The notes under the pieces: generated by a model
Database searches by the model: none
Seen by the model: the letters and a program-made list of their open reading frames with translations, nothing else
What the model was told of the DNA's origin: nothing
Assembly (NCBI GenBank): GCA_027603945.1
Contig: JADIIU010000038.1
Location: 1 to 64,000, forward strand
Source of the DNA: Terramyces sp. JEL0728
Taxonomy: Eukaryota; Chytridiomycota; Chytridiomycetes; Rhizophydiales; Terramycetaceae
Direction: 5' to 3'
DNA length: 64,000 nucleotides
Shown here: piece after piece, positions 11,934-22,003 of the stretch
How the letters are laid out: the number at the start of each line of letters is the position of its first letter
Numbering within the stretch: position 1 is the first letter of the stretch
Translations under genes and position numbers: made by a program

Positions 11934-13773
11934 ATGGACGCATCAGAGAGTGAAAGCAAGAAGAGGCCATTGCCAGTAAAGGACGAACTACGAGAGCCTG
12001 ATTCGAAAAAAGTTCGTGTCGATCATGTCGAAAGCAGCCCCAAATTTCCACCTATAAAGCTGTCTCCAATGTTGGGGAAAAATAAACCGCAAGTAACTCG
12101 AACACTCAAAGTTATACCACCAAAAGATCCAGGGGTGGCAAAGGAGAAAGGGCTGGAATCATACACCTTAAAAGTACCACAATCAGACCACGAAGAAACA
12201 AAGGATACCACAGTTCAAGAACCCCCTGAAATAGTTGAACAAGTAGAGACAAAGGAGGGAATCCCAGCAGAGAACCCAATATCCCCAGAGATTAAAGTTG
12301 AAGGGGCGAAAGAAAATTCAGATGAATCAGCCAAACAGAAAGCGGATAAAGACAAACCTAAAGAGAGTACCGCCAAGTCTAAAGAAATTACAAATAAACC
12401 CAACCAGGCCGATGGATCGAAAGAAAATGAGGTAAACGCGGAACCAAAGAAAGGTGAAGCAAAGAAAAGTGAAGCAAAGAAACCTTCAGCTATCGAACTG
12501 AAATTGTCGAAAATGGAATTGGGCCATGATATAAAAGAAATTATCGCATTGCTGGACGGTGTAAAGAACAAACTAGGAAGAGATAGCATTATTATAAACG
12601 ACAAACGGCTGTGTACAAAGGATCACGCAAATTCGTCAACATTCCTAGGGCATGTAAATTATACTGGGGCGAAAAGTAGAACGGCGCATTCAAACAGAGC
12701 GGTTGACCTTGATTTATTCTTGATCCCACCGTTCACAAAAGCACATCACTTTGCAGCTCTTGAAGTGAGAATACCAGCAGAGTTTTTGAGCTATAGAGGA
12801 AATATTGCTGTTAGAAAGTCGGCAATATGGGGAACTGATATTTATACTGATGATTCAGATGTAGTCGCTAGTAAAATGCGTTAACATAGTGATAATTCAT
12901 TCTGGACACTATCGTCCTGTGGATGCTCCTGATCCATCGCCCCTAAGTGTAGAAGGACAGAACGCATTGAATCAAACTGATCAAGAAACTCGCCAAACTT
13001 CTTCTGTTGTGGTTGAAAGTCCTATAATAACCAGAGTTATCCCGATCATTGCGCAAGCAGATCCGTCATGTTCATCATCAACTATACTCGTTCCAGACCA
13101 TGACTTGCTAGTTACGCTGCGAGTACTTCCAAAGCTCTTAAATTATACTGGATCAACGAGATTTGGTCTTGATTCAAAGTAATCCTTATTTTAATTTAGC
13201 GGGTGGGGATCCACTCATGACGGCCAAAGTGTACATGTGGAAAAGGTGGAAAAGGTGCCAAGAGGAACTGTTGCAAAGTTGGGCCGAAAGGCTAGCGCAA
13301 AGAAATTTGGAGAAGCCATTACGAATGCAGCCAAATCCCATTGTAAGACTATTGTGTTTTCAAATGACGGATCTGCAAGGTACTTTTTCCGCTGACATAG
13401 TATAAAGTATACTCCAGAGGCTGTAAATGCTTGGCCGCCGCATTTACGCAATATTCTTGAGCATCCAGAACACACACCATCATCGCTTAATGTATTTACA
13501 CAACCAGAACTGGAAAAAATGAAAGATTTGGATTATTGGAAGCTGCTAATCACCAAATATAACTGCAAATTGCAGGATGATCAAAACCAGTCGTATACAT
13601 TGATTAACTGTAGATTTACTCTGTCCAAATCTAATGAAAAATATAAGATATTGGATGCCAATGGCAATCCAGTCTATTCCGACTTGACCGAAGACAGCCT
13701 AACATGGAATGAATCTGGTTTGGTTATTAACAAAGAGCCTATCATAGTAAAGAGACTTAATTGGATCAAATAA
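11934..13773 (+). CDS. RXT3: Rxt3-like subunit of Rpd3L histone deacetylase complex
   Basis: Chromatin repressor subunit. The N-terminal ~200 residues are charged and Lys/Glu-rich (including repeats of KKGEAKKSEAKK type). The conserved Rxt3 domain follows: RAVDLDLFLIPPF, LEVRIPAEFLSYRGN, SAIWGTDIYTDDSDVVAS then after an intron MIIHSGHYRP, LLVTLRVLPKLLNYTGSTRFG, and later WGSTHDGQSVHVEKVE. Three introns (19-21 nt) are removed to keep these blocks in frame. The domain is the one Rxt3 shares with fission yeast relatives. The start at 11934 begins MDASESESKKRP. It shares a 38-bp head-to-head spacer with the unknown gene at 11407-11895. Confidence 0.82.
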
Positions 13774-13795
13774 ACTTTTATTCATATCAACTAGG

Positions 13796-14769
13796 CTAGT
13801 GCTCGCTACTTTGCGATGGCTGATTTCCTTTTTGTGTAGTAACAGACTTGGTAGAGGAAGAATTATATGCCAAGCCAGTAGGAAGATTCTCTGCCATCAT
13901 TCCTTTTTTCCAAGCTGCCAGATATGAATCCTTATAAAAGAAACTAAGTTAACAAATACATACAATCCAATAGTAGGTGCGATTAGGGATCCAATTGAGC
14001 TGACACATGAAAAAATTGCACCCATAAACAATAATATAATCTTTCCAGCCGGGGTATTGCTAAATCCAACAACGACCAATGCAAGCGACCCGAAGAGTAG
14101 AACTGTACTAATGATGTTGATTATTAGATTTTCTTTGAATTCGTTGAAACTAGCTCTGATACGGGCTACCATGAACGTCAGTACCCACAGATGGACTACT
14201 TGCAGCAGGACCGCAAAGTACAATGCATACAAATACCATGCCTCGTTTGAGTATATTACGCAGCCAGGTATTCCGTTAGTGGAACCAGGCATTACTTCAG
14301 GGGAAGGTGTCACATAGGTAGAAGGGAAAATCTCTGCCAAAATGACAAGTATAGGAGTAGGGAGATAGAAGGCTACTATTGGAAACCAAAACCAAAAGCC
14401 CGTTGCTCCTTTAGTCTGTTGTATCAAGAAATACAACCGCCGCATTCTATACCCCAGCACAGTGGCCGTCAGGCAACAGCCAAATACCGTTTGAAACCAG
14501 AGAAACCACAAATGACAAATTGCAAATACCCCAGTCTGATCTACAATTTGATATATTTGAATCAGAGATAGCAAGTAACATAGCCCACCAACGTATGCTA
14601 CGCAAAGCACGTCCAGCTGCTTGCTTTTGAAAGGGTGCCATTTCCGATTGTATAACGCGGTGGCCAGTACCAAAAAAGCCATGAACATTACCAGTACTGC
14701 TAGGGCTAGTGCAGCCTTTTTCCAATCGTTGTTTGCAAAAGCGGCATTTTCGATATTGGTAATGTTCAT
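13796..14769 (-). CDS. Seven-transmembrane receptor-like protein
   Basis: Integral membrane protein of ~315 residues. Hydrophobic segments lie at about 20-40, 55-75, 82-105, 125-145, 178-203, 215-237 and 243-272. A cytoplasmic-like loop VARIRASFNEFKENLIIN before TM6 resembles fungal GPCRs of the RGS/GprK class, although no RGS domain follows. Removing a probable 23-nt intron near 13925-13947 replaces a short tail by DSYLAAWKKGMMAEN and a Ser/Gln-rich end stopping at 13796. That tail looks more natural, since DSYLAAW recalls the post-TM7 helix. Likely a G-protein-coupled sensor; ligand unknown. Confidence 0.6.
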
Positions 14770-15174
14770 AATTACTCTAGAGTAAAATAAAGTAATAACA
14801 GTTTTTCATTGTTGCGGTCTGGTGATGACGCTCAATTATTGTCGGGTATTGTCGCTCGCCATTGTTTCCAGCAGTCTGTTTTTGTCCAGTCGAATATTCA
14901 AGAGATAGATAAACGGCGAATATCTAATCCTGTTCAAGATAGATTTGGGGCTAAACCATAAATTTTGGAAATAAACAAAAAGAAAATTTTGGAAATAAAC
15001 AATGAATATTACAATTTCACAATATTATTAGAAAACTACGGGCAATTATGAATATCAATCTATTTCGAGATGCAGATCCTGATCCATTCGATTTTATACC
15101 GTAATTACAATAAAAATCAAGAATAGCGCTTTATTAGGTATGAGGTTTCAAAGCCAAAGCTGTTTCTACGATAT
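14770..15174. other. Intergenic with short direct repeat
   Basis: 405 bp between the 7TM gene start and the flavoprotein gene end. A stretch near 14965-15003 carries the unit TTTTGGAAATAAACAA twice, separated by a few A-rich bases; the unit includes AATAAA. No coding frame supported. Confidence 0.5.
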
Positions 15175-16458
15175 TCAGCGAAAAGTTTTCCGTGGATCCC
15201 ACAGAAATGAGCTGGTCAACTGCAGTAGCGATTTGATAAAACTGACATTTTTACTTTCAATATCCACTGGTTTCCCTTCTGCAATTCGTTTCATCTGGTG
15301 CCTATACCAAAATGTTTCCCCAGATCCAGAAGGTAGGAAATTCATTATGAAATCCCCAACAGTCCCATATGTAATATGCCCGGCGGTATCGGGGAGACTC
15401 GACTCCTTTCCCTCCAGCAAATCCAAAGGAAGATTCGGGTTGATTAATAACGGCCTTGCTAGTCCTACAAGATCAACTGCACCAGTTTCCACAGCACCAG
15501 ACATACCTTTAAAAGTACGAAATCCACCAGTCACTAGTATTGGAATGTCCGCTATGATTCTTCTTGCCTTTGTTGCAAAGTCAATAAAATATGCCTCTCT
15601 TTGCCGTGTGCTTTCCCTAACTTTCTTGTCATAAAATGCATCTTTCTCGTAGCTTCCTCCTGATATTTCAATGAAATCTAATCCTAGACTTGGATCTGCA
15701 AGCGCTTCAATTACTTTCAATGCATCTTTCTCGGCGAATCCGCCTTTTACTGACATATCACTGGAATTCAATTTTACACCAACGATAAAACTTTGAGAAA
15801 CCTTTGACCGTACTGCCCGGATTACTTGCAAGAGTAGTTTCATCCTATTTTCAACAGATCCGCCGTATTCGTCGTGTCTTTTGTTGATATCTGGAGATAA
15901 GAACGATGATAGTAAAAACCCATAAGCTGAATGTATTTCAACTCCGTCGAATCCAGCCTGTTCTGCCAAACACGCACTGGTTGCAAACTTTTCAATCACA
16001 TCTTGAATATCTTTAATGGTCATCTCCTTTGGTTTGCAAAAGAATATTCCAACAAATCCACTTATCCGAACTGAGGAAGGTGCAAGCGGGCTGGTAGTCA
16101 CTGCAATTGGCGATTGCCTTCCAGCATGATTCAATTGTGCAATCGCTAACGGTTTATCCCCAAATTGATTAATTGCAGCTGCGAATCGTTTGTAACTATC
16201 TGGATCCTTTTCATAGCGCTTGCGAGTTAAAATCACATTGCCGTTATTTTCAATGCAAGTATCATCTACGAGAATATTTCCAGTGATTATCACTCCCACA
16301 CCACCTGCAGCCCATGCATTGTATAAAGTAGTGTGCAGCTTATTTGGTACGTTACTACCAGGATCTGCGTAGCATTCGGATGTCGCAGCTTTAACAATCC
16401 GGTTCCTAGTTGTTCTACCACACTTGAACTGCAGTTTGTTGTTCAATATATTTTCCAT
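15175..16458 (-). CDS. Old-yellow-enzyme family NADH:flavin oxidoreductase
   Basis: FMN-dependent TIM-barrel oxidoreductase, 427 residues, uninterrupted. Motifs: N-terminal TTRNRIVKAATSE, substrate loop QLNHAGRQS, HSAYGFLLSSFLSPDINKR followed by DEYGGSVENR (FMN/substrate signature), GVKLNSSD, and phosphate-binding ILVTGGFRT and VGLARPLL. The C-terminus (ETFWYRHQMKRIAEGKPVD) is typical of the longer fungal/bacterial NADH-oxidase-like branch. Physiological substrate unknown; such enzymes reduce activated alkenes. The start at 16458 sits only 25 bp from the divergent gene at 16484. Lack of introns in a long gene could mean later acquisition, but other intronless genes lie nearby. Confidence 0.88.
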   Translation of the reverse strand: MENILNNKLQFKCGRTTRNRIVKAATSECYADPGSNVPNKLHTTLYNAWAAGGVGVIITGNILVDDTCIENNGNVILTRKRYEKDPDSYKRFAAAINQFGDKPLAIAQLNHAGRQSPIAVTTSPLAPSSVRISGFVGIFFCKPKEMTIKDIQDVIEKFATSACLAEQAGFDGVEIHSAYGFLLSSFLSPDINKRHDEYGGSVENRMKLLLQVIRAVRSKVSQSFIVGVKLNSSDMSVKGGFAEKDALKVIEALADPSLGLDFIEISGGSYEKDAFYDKKVRESTRQREAYFIDFATKARRIIADIPILVTGGFRTFKGMSGAVETGAVDLVGLARPLLINPNLPLDLLEGKESSLPDTAGHITYGTVGDFIMNFLPSGSGETFWYRHQMKRIAEGKPVDIESKNVSFIKSLLQLTSSFLWDPRKTFR

Positions 16459-16483
16459 TGCCAGAAAAACAAACTTTTTAAAA

Positions 16484-18271
16484 ATGGCCGCAGAAATCTT
16501 AAAATGTGTGCAATGCGAAAATGTAATTTTCCGACTAATTTAGACTTTCAAGGAAGACGAAAATGTTCAAGGAGCTTGCTCGTTTCATAAGACTTGCTAT
16601 TCAAGCTATGGAAGTTATCCTTGCTGTGGAAAGGAAGCTCCTTGCATCTTGAACAAGCATAGGACTGAACACCACATGGATTACGTTTATGGGACATTTA
16701 TCGCGAGGGCAAACGACATCACTCAATACTCCAATACAGCAGAAGAATGGGAAACTCTTGAACAAACTTTCGAGGATAATACCCAGAAAGTCTATGTCGG
16801 AGAGCTTTTAAGATGGACAACAAACTCCATTTTGATCACCGAGCCTTTGATTGTCTTGCAGGTTGGGATTTTGCGAATAACCGGACCAAATTACTTTAAC
16901 ACTTTTTCATGCTCTGATTTAGCCAGGTTGGCTAAAGGAAGAGATTCAGGTGAAGCTATTCGAATCGCTCACTCTGGAGACGCTGTTTGCTATAGCTCTG
17001 CCGAATGGATTGTTGGCAAAGAAGGTAAAATCAATCAAATCAAGATCGCAATTCAAGTTGACCCTGTCGAAGGAACTTTTTCACGCTTGATAGAGTTCAA
17101 TCCAGATACACTCACACTAGTGACTAAACAAACTTTGTCTGATGGACTAGTTGTCTATAAATCTAAGCAATCTTACAGTATGCCGCAACCAAATAAAGTG
17201 GGGTCCGACATCTACGTCCCGCAATACAAAACAAAGAGTGATTTCAGATCCCAAGGTGATTTTTCCAACCAATTGCTGCTATCTGTTTTGGAATGTAAAG
17301 CTAATCCAAAGTATGCTCACACCGATTGCGATTTGTTTGAAGGCGAAGTTTCTGCATTCAATCAATGCGAAATCGAAACACCTGTTGTAATTGGATTAAT
17401 CAAAGCGGAATACAGAGTTATCGGCGAAGATTACCAGCCATGCGATATTGAAACGGATGTAAAGTGCCCTTTTGCAGTTGAAAACTTCAAATCTCAAAGG
17501 CTCAAATTTACCATCAAAGTCCCAAGAAGTGAAGCGGACAGTAAGCTAGAAATTAAGTGGTGGGACCGAGCGCTTATTGCAAGGGATAGACCGGTCCGTT
17601 TGAAGATTACATTCCAAAACCCCAAAGGGAACAGCAGTTCGATTATTCACGAATATGTTCTCAAGCATTTCAAATATGAAACAAAGAAGGAGGATGATTT
17701 GGCTTTCATTTTCCTTGATAATCCATATACTCTAACCAGGGTTTATGTTCGAGCTAAAGTTGAATCTGATTCATCTATCAGTTTGGAAAACACTGGACTA
17801 TCCTTCACCAAATTGGACCTGAACAAAATTGTTCTCCGGGGCATAAAGGAATCCACAAGCGAAATCAATTTGGATTGCAACACCACAAAAGATGATACCT
17901 CAATATCTGTTTGGGCATTGATTGATTTAAACTGCAACAAAGTCTATGCATTCAAAGTCCAATTGGTAAGCAAAATGGGAGCAAGTTTAGATTATGTGCC
18001 AGTCCCCGAATATTCCAATTCTGGGGAATCCAAGGATATCACTTATGCGACTGAAACATACACTTTTCCTAATCTTATTGCTCCGGTTTTCCAACACTAT
18101 CCTCAAAAAGACGAGTTGGACAAAGTTGCTCCCGAATCCCAAGCTTCAGACCCAAAACCAAAGACAGAAAAGGAAGTTAATATGAATGCCTTGAATGAAC
18201 GCATTGACCGCTTGACTAGCGCAGTTGAAAAGATTGCAACTTTAATGGAAAAATTTCTAAACTCCAAGTGA
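16484..18271 (+). CDS. Unrecognised protein with N-terminal CHORD-like zinc motif
   Basis: About 585 residues. One 21-nt intron after 13 codons links MAAEILKCVQCEN to a Cys/His cluster (ACSFHKTCYSSYGSYPCCGKEAPC...H) spaced like a zinc-binding CHORD or treble-clef finger. The remainder has no family I recognise: it is rich in predicted beta strands (YVGELLRWTTNSILITEPLI; VDPVEGTFSRLIEF) and ends in a heptad helix MNALNERIDRLTSAVEKIAT. The C-terminal helix suggests oligomerisation. The ATG at 16484 is chosen because the first exon supplies the first Cys pair. A scaffold role like CHORD-Hsp90 cofactors would be speculation. Confidence 0.6.
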
Positions 18272-18313
18272 TTTTCAACTGCAATAAACTTGAAATAACA
18301 TATGAATTTAATG

Positions 18314-19270
18314 CTAAAGCTTTAATTTGGAGGAAATGGCTACTCCAGCTTTGGACATGTTCTGTCTTCCCAGTTCTTTGGAGATCCAATGGCCAGTTTT
18401 TACTATCGTTTCCAAATCTACTCCAGTTTGCATTCCCAGCCCATTCAATAGATAAACCACGTCTTCAGTAGCAACATTGCCAGAAGCACCAGCAGCATAA
18501 GGACATCCACCTAAACCAGCAACAGAAGAATCGATAATCCTGATCCCTTTCCTTAACGACACGATGATATTTCCAATAGCTTGGCCATAAGTATCATGGC
18601 AATGGACAGCCAAAGCATCTATCGGAACATGTTTGGCCACGTGGTCAATCATTTTTTCGAATTTATCTGGAGTGCCAACTCCAATTGTATCTCCAAGCGA
18701 GATTTCATAGCATCCCATGTCGTAAAGAGCTTTCGCAACATGGGCTACCTTTTCTGGTTCAATGAATCCTTCATATGGACACCCAACGACTGTAGAAACA
18801 TATCCACGCACTTTAATATCGTTGGCTTTAGCAACTTTGATGACTTCACCGAACCGCTCGATACTTTCTTGAATGGTGCAATTGATGTTGCGTTTGGTAA
18901 AAGATTCTGAAGCAGCTCCGAATACTGCAATTTCCTTTACTCCTACTTTCATTGCCGCTTCTAACCCTTTAACATTTGGACACAAAACTGGAAATGAGAC
19001 TTTTGAGGTTTTTGGCAGATTCTTGTATACTTCAGATGCATCTGCCATTTGTGGTACCCATTTGGGAGATACAAATGCAGCAGCTTCAACGACTTGCAGG
19101 CCACTTGAAACTAACTTTGAAATCAGCTCCAATTTGAGGTTTGTGGTGAGTGGGGTAGGTTCATTTTGCAATCCATCTCTAGGCCCTACTTCTACAATCT
19201 TTACGAAATCCGAGGTAGAGGATATTGAGCGAGTGAATATTGCTGGTCTAGATTTCAGAATTCGCAGCAT
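18314..19270 (-). CDS. Hydroxymethylglutaryl-CoA lyase, mitochondrial
   Basis: Cleaves HMG-CoA to acetyl-CoA and acetoacetate, the last step of leucine breakdown and ketogenesis. 318 residues, no intron. N-terminal MLRILKSRPAIFTRSISS is a mitochondrial presequence. Family motifs: VEVGPRDGLQNE (metal and acid/base residues), FVSPKWVPQMAD, VAVFGAASESF-like loop, SLGDTIGVGTP, HCHDTYGQA (metal-binding His) and GLGGCPYAAGASGN with the active-site Cys. The protein ends SKLKL, not a clean peroxisomal SKL. It converges with the gene ending at 18271 across 42 bp. Confidence 0.92.
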   Translation of the reverse strand: MLRILKSRPAIFTRSISSTSDFVKIVEVGPRDGLQNEPTPLTTNLKLELISKLVSSGLQVVEAAAFVSPKWVPQMADASEVYKNLPKTSKVSFPVLCPNVKGLEAAMKVGVKEIAVFGAASESFTKRNINCTIQESIERFGEVIKVAKANDIKVRGYVSTVVGCPYEGFIEPEKVAHVAKALYDMGCYEISLGDTIGVGTPDKFEKMIDHVAKHVPIDALAVHCHDTYGQAIGNIIVSLRKGIRIIDSSVAGLGGCPYAAGASGNVATEDVVYLLNGLGMQTGVDLETIVKTGHWISKELGRQNMSKAGVAISSKLKL

Positions 19271-19499
19271 TTCGTTGGAAAGTGGAAAGTTCTTCTTCTG
19301 ACTTGCAAAATGAAAAAGTTTGTAAACCTTGCCATGGATGTCGGCTGTTGCAATCTCTCAAGCGCTATCTTTGCTATCTTTGGCTTTCATATTTTCAACC
19401 CCTTCTGATATCTGGCAATACCTTTTATTGAGAACGAATGTGAGTGTAAATTAATACAACCACACACGGTGCAAATATCAGAGAGCATGCCAACAAGTG

Positions 19500-20543
19500 C
19501 TAGTATAATTTATTCATCAATAACTGCAAGCTCTTTCGCGTTTCCTCTTCCACAAAGCCCAAGTTCAATTCCTGAAGAGTACTGACTAGCGACCCATAAT
19601 GATCTGTCTCGGAATTAATCGAATCGAATTCAGCGCATATAATTTTGATTTCGTGCGGATCAAACGATAATATTGTAACCAGATAATGCACAAATGTGGA
19701 ATTTAAATCCATCAACAAGTCCAAAATGATTGTTGAATCGAAATCAAAATGGTCTAGTAGATATAGATATTGCTTGACCGGATGTATGTCATAGTTTAAG
19801 CAGTTCTGATGCGGATAAATATCCGCCAATTTCTGTAGTACAGATATCAAGAGGGAGTCATGATCCCCAAATAGCTGCAAAATAAATTCGTTGAGATCCG
19901 TTGCGGGATATAATAGCTGCAGACCGTTCATTTGTTGTTGGAACGGAGACTGGCTGGTGCTCACTAGATAGTGAATATCAAGTGCAATCGCTACCGCCAA
20001 TTGAAAAGAATGCTTATCATTAACTGAAGATCCCATTCCACAAAATTCGGTTGTGTTTTCATCCCTGATAGATTCCCACCAGCTAGATAGATTTTCATTG
20101 TATTTGAATAATGCATCGATGACGATTTCGAGCTTCATTGGTTTCATGTCCAGCATCAACTGAACAATTTGAAAGCTCCTCCTCCTAATATTGATGTCTA
20201 GACAAGTGAATAGCGCTACTACTCGATCTAAAATTGAATATAATCGGGCTAACCAGGCTTCATTCACGTTTATTTTGATGAATTTGAGGATATCAATTAG
20301 CAAGACCAATCCTTCGTAATCAAAGGTGAATGGGAGCTTGAGCATCTCCTCCCAGTAATATTCATACAATTCGTGGGGCTGTTCCATCTTGCGCCAATTT
20401 TTAGCAGCATCATGCAAAATAATTCGATATCCTACTATTTCATAGTTCTGGAAACATTGCGCCAGATTTTCCAGGTTGATCAAGTTCAATTTCCGGGCTT
20501 GGTATGATTTAAAAATGTCTGTGGATTCTAAATCGTCTCCCAT
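19500..20543 (-). CDS. Lines-like helical repeat protein
   Basis: 347-residue, all-helical protein without introns. The C-terminal block VKQYLYLLDHFDFDSTIILD followed by LLMDLNSTFVHYLVTIL resembles the conserved C-terminal region of metazoan/plant Lines homologue (LINS1): FLHYL...DSTILLDFLISTETCFLEYLL. N-terminal helices (LVLLIDILKFIKI; RRRSFQIVQLMLDM) look like ARM/HEAT-type repeats. It is much shorter than animal LINS1. Function in animals is poorly defined. Start ATG at 20543. A different HEAT-repeat family remains possible. Confidence 0.5.
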   Translation of the reverse strand: MGDDLESTDIFKSYQARKLNLINLENLAQCFQNYEIVGYRIILHDAAKNWRKMEQPHELYEYYWEEMLKLPFTFDYEGLVLLIDILKFIKINVNEAWLARLYSILDRVVALFTCLDINIRRRSFQIVQLMLDMKPMKLEIVIDALFKYNENLSSWWESIRDENTTEFCGMGSSVNDKHSFQLAVAIALDIHYLVSTSQSPFQQQMNGLQLLYPATDLNEFILQLFGDHDSLLISVLQKLADIYPHQNCLNYDIHPVKQYLYLLDHFDFDSTIILDLLMDLNSTFVHYLVTILSFDPHEIKIICAEFDSINSETDHYGSLVSTLQELNLGFVEEETRKSLQLLMNKLY

Positions 20544-21078
20544 AGTTGACGGTCAATCGGGTAAAAATTGAATCGCATTCGACTTTGTTCAGCCAGAATG
20601 AATATTATTTTCATTAACCATTGTTCAATATTAAAAAATTCATTTGGTCGGATAACAGAAATGAAAAAAGATATTAAATAATTGATAGACCAAGATCTCT
20701 GGGTATTTCATATCCACTTGTGTAGATCTATCCTTAATTGACCGTACGGCTGTCGTCGGAAATAATGGATTTGATCGGCCTTATGTATTGATTTTGGGCG
20801 ATTTGAAATGACAATGGAAGGGGCCCCAGAGACACTCCACTATATTAAACAACTGAAGCCTTATATTAAATTTTGCTCTTACCAGGCTTATAGTACTAAA
20901 AAAATGGAATAGAATCCGGTGGAAATGAGTTGGGCTTCTCCTACGAGTATTGCTTGGATTGCTTTTTTCAAAGGCTTACTTGGGCTGGGCCGGTGATACT
21001 CTGCAGCGGGTGAAAAAACGCCCCGAGTCAAATTGTGGTGACCTCAGCATATAAAATAAAAGAGGTGCCTCATTCGTA
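20544..21078. other. Intergenic, divergent promoter region LINS-like/AUR1
   Basis: 535 bp between two divergent starts, unusually long for this window. A TATA-like run (CATATAAAATAAAAG) ends about 14 bp before the AUR1 ATG. No conserved frame or RNA seen. Confidence 0.45.
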
Positions 21079-21969
21079 ATGGGAAAAATAGAAATGTTTG
21101 AATCCACAGGCAAATCAACTCAGTTGAAACAGTTTATTATTTCCCTATATCCAATTGCGCTCTGGTTGATCCTATTTACGAATTGCAAATTTATACCGAC
21201 AGAATTCAGACCAAAGATTCAGGTATCTCTGCTGCCTACGTTGGAGTATATATTCTTCAGCACGGTTGCTGGTTTATTATGGACTTCACTGCTTTCGTTT
21301 TTCATCTCCAAGTATTACTACAAGACAGTCTATCATGCGGAATATATTACATTGGTCCCAATCCTACTATGGGCTGTAAACTTTGTAGCGCAGGTATCAA
21401 TTACGCCAGCGCTAGATGCATTGCTGTTTCTCCCTTACGGGATACTTCATTATCTGTCGCCAATTATTTTTACATTCATGGGCTTGGCATACGGAAAAAT
21501 GGATATTGTAAGGAAATATTTATATACCTTGGGCTGGATGAATGTCGCTGGGGTTGTTGCTCAGTTAATCCTTCCTTGCGCAGCTCCGTGGTATAACCTC
21601 AAATACGGAATTGCCGAAGCAAATTACTCAATACCCGGAGATCCAGCCGGACTAGTCAATGTAGACAAGTTGTTTGGCACTCAGCTATTCTCTAATGTGT
21701 TTCAGTCATCTCCCTTGGTATTCGGAGCCCTTCCTTCTTTGCACTCGGCAATGGCCGTGTTAGTGATGTTGTTCTCCTTCAAACTTTCAAAGAAAGTTGG
21801 ATACCTGTTTGTCACCTATACGATCTGGATGTGGATGGCCACAATTTATTTCAAACACCACTATATGGTTGACGTTTATTTTGGTATGCTTTTTGCGCTT
21901 GCTGCATTTGGGCTGAACAGATTCGTTGAATCAGATTATGTAGATATTTTACCACTATACGTTAAATAA
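21079..21969 (+). CDS. AUR1: Inositol phosphorylceramide synthase catalytic subunit
   Basis: Transfers phosphoinositol from phosphatidylinositol to ceramide in the Golgi, a fungal-type sphingolipid step and the target of aureobasidin A in yeast. 296 residues, intronless, at least six hydrophobic segments. Signatures: FRPKIQVSLLPTLE, CAAPWYNLKYGIAEANYS, GDPAGLVNVDKLFGTQ, then the PAP2-type catalytic blocks FGALPSLHSAMA and FKHHYMVDVYFG, which supply the His/His/Asp triad. This is one of the clearest fungal markers here. It is shorter than yeast AUR1, lacking the long Ser-rich tail. AK8 follows 34 bp downstream on the same strand. Confidence 0.92.
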   Translation: MGKIEMFESTGKSTQLKQFIISLYPIALWLILFTNCKFIPTEFRPKIQVSLLPTLEYIFFSTVAGLLWTSLLSFFISKYYYKTVYHAEYITLVPILLWAVNFVAQVSITPALDALLFLPYGILHYLSPIIFTFMGLAYGKMDIVRKYLYTLGWMNVAGVVAQLILPCAAPWYNLKYGIAEANYSIPGDPAGLVNVDKLFGTQLFSNVFQSSPLVFGALPSLHSAMAVLVMLFSFKLSKKVGYLFVTYTIWMWMATIYFKHHYMVDVYFGMLFALAAFGLNRFVESDYVDILPLYVK

Positions 21970-22003
21970 ATAATTTTTTGCATTTTACTCAACTTACGCG
22001 TTT

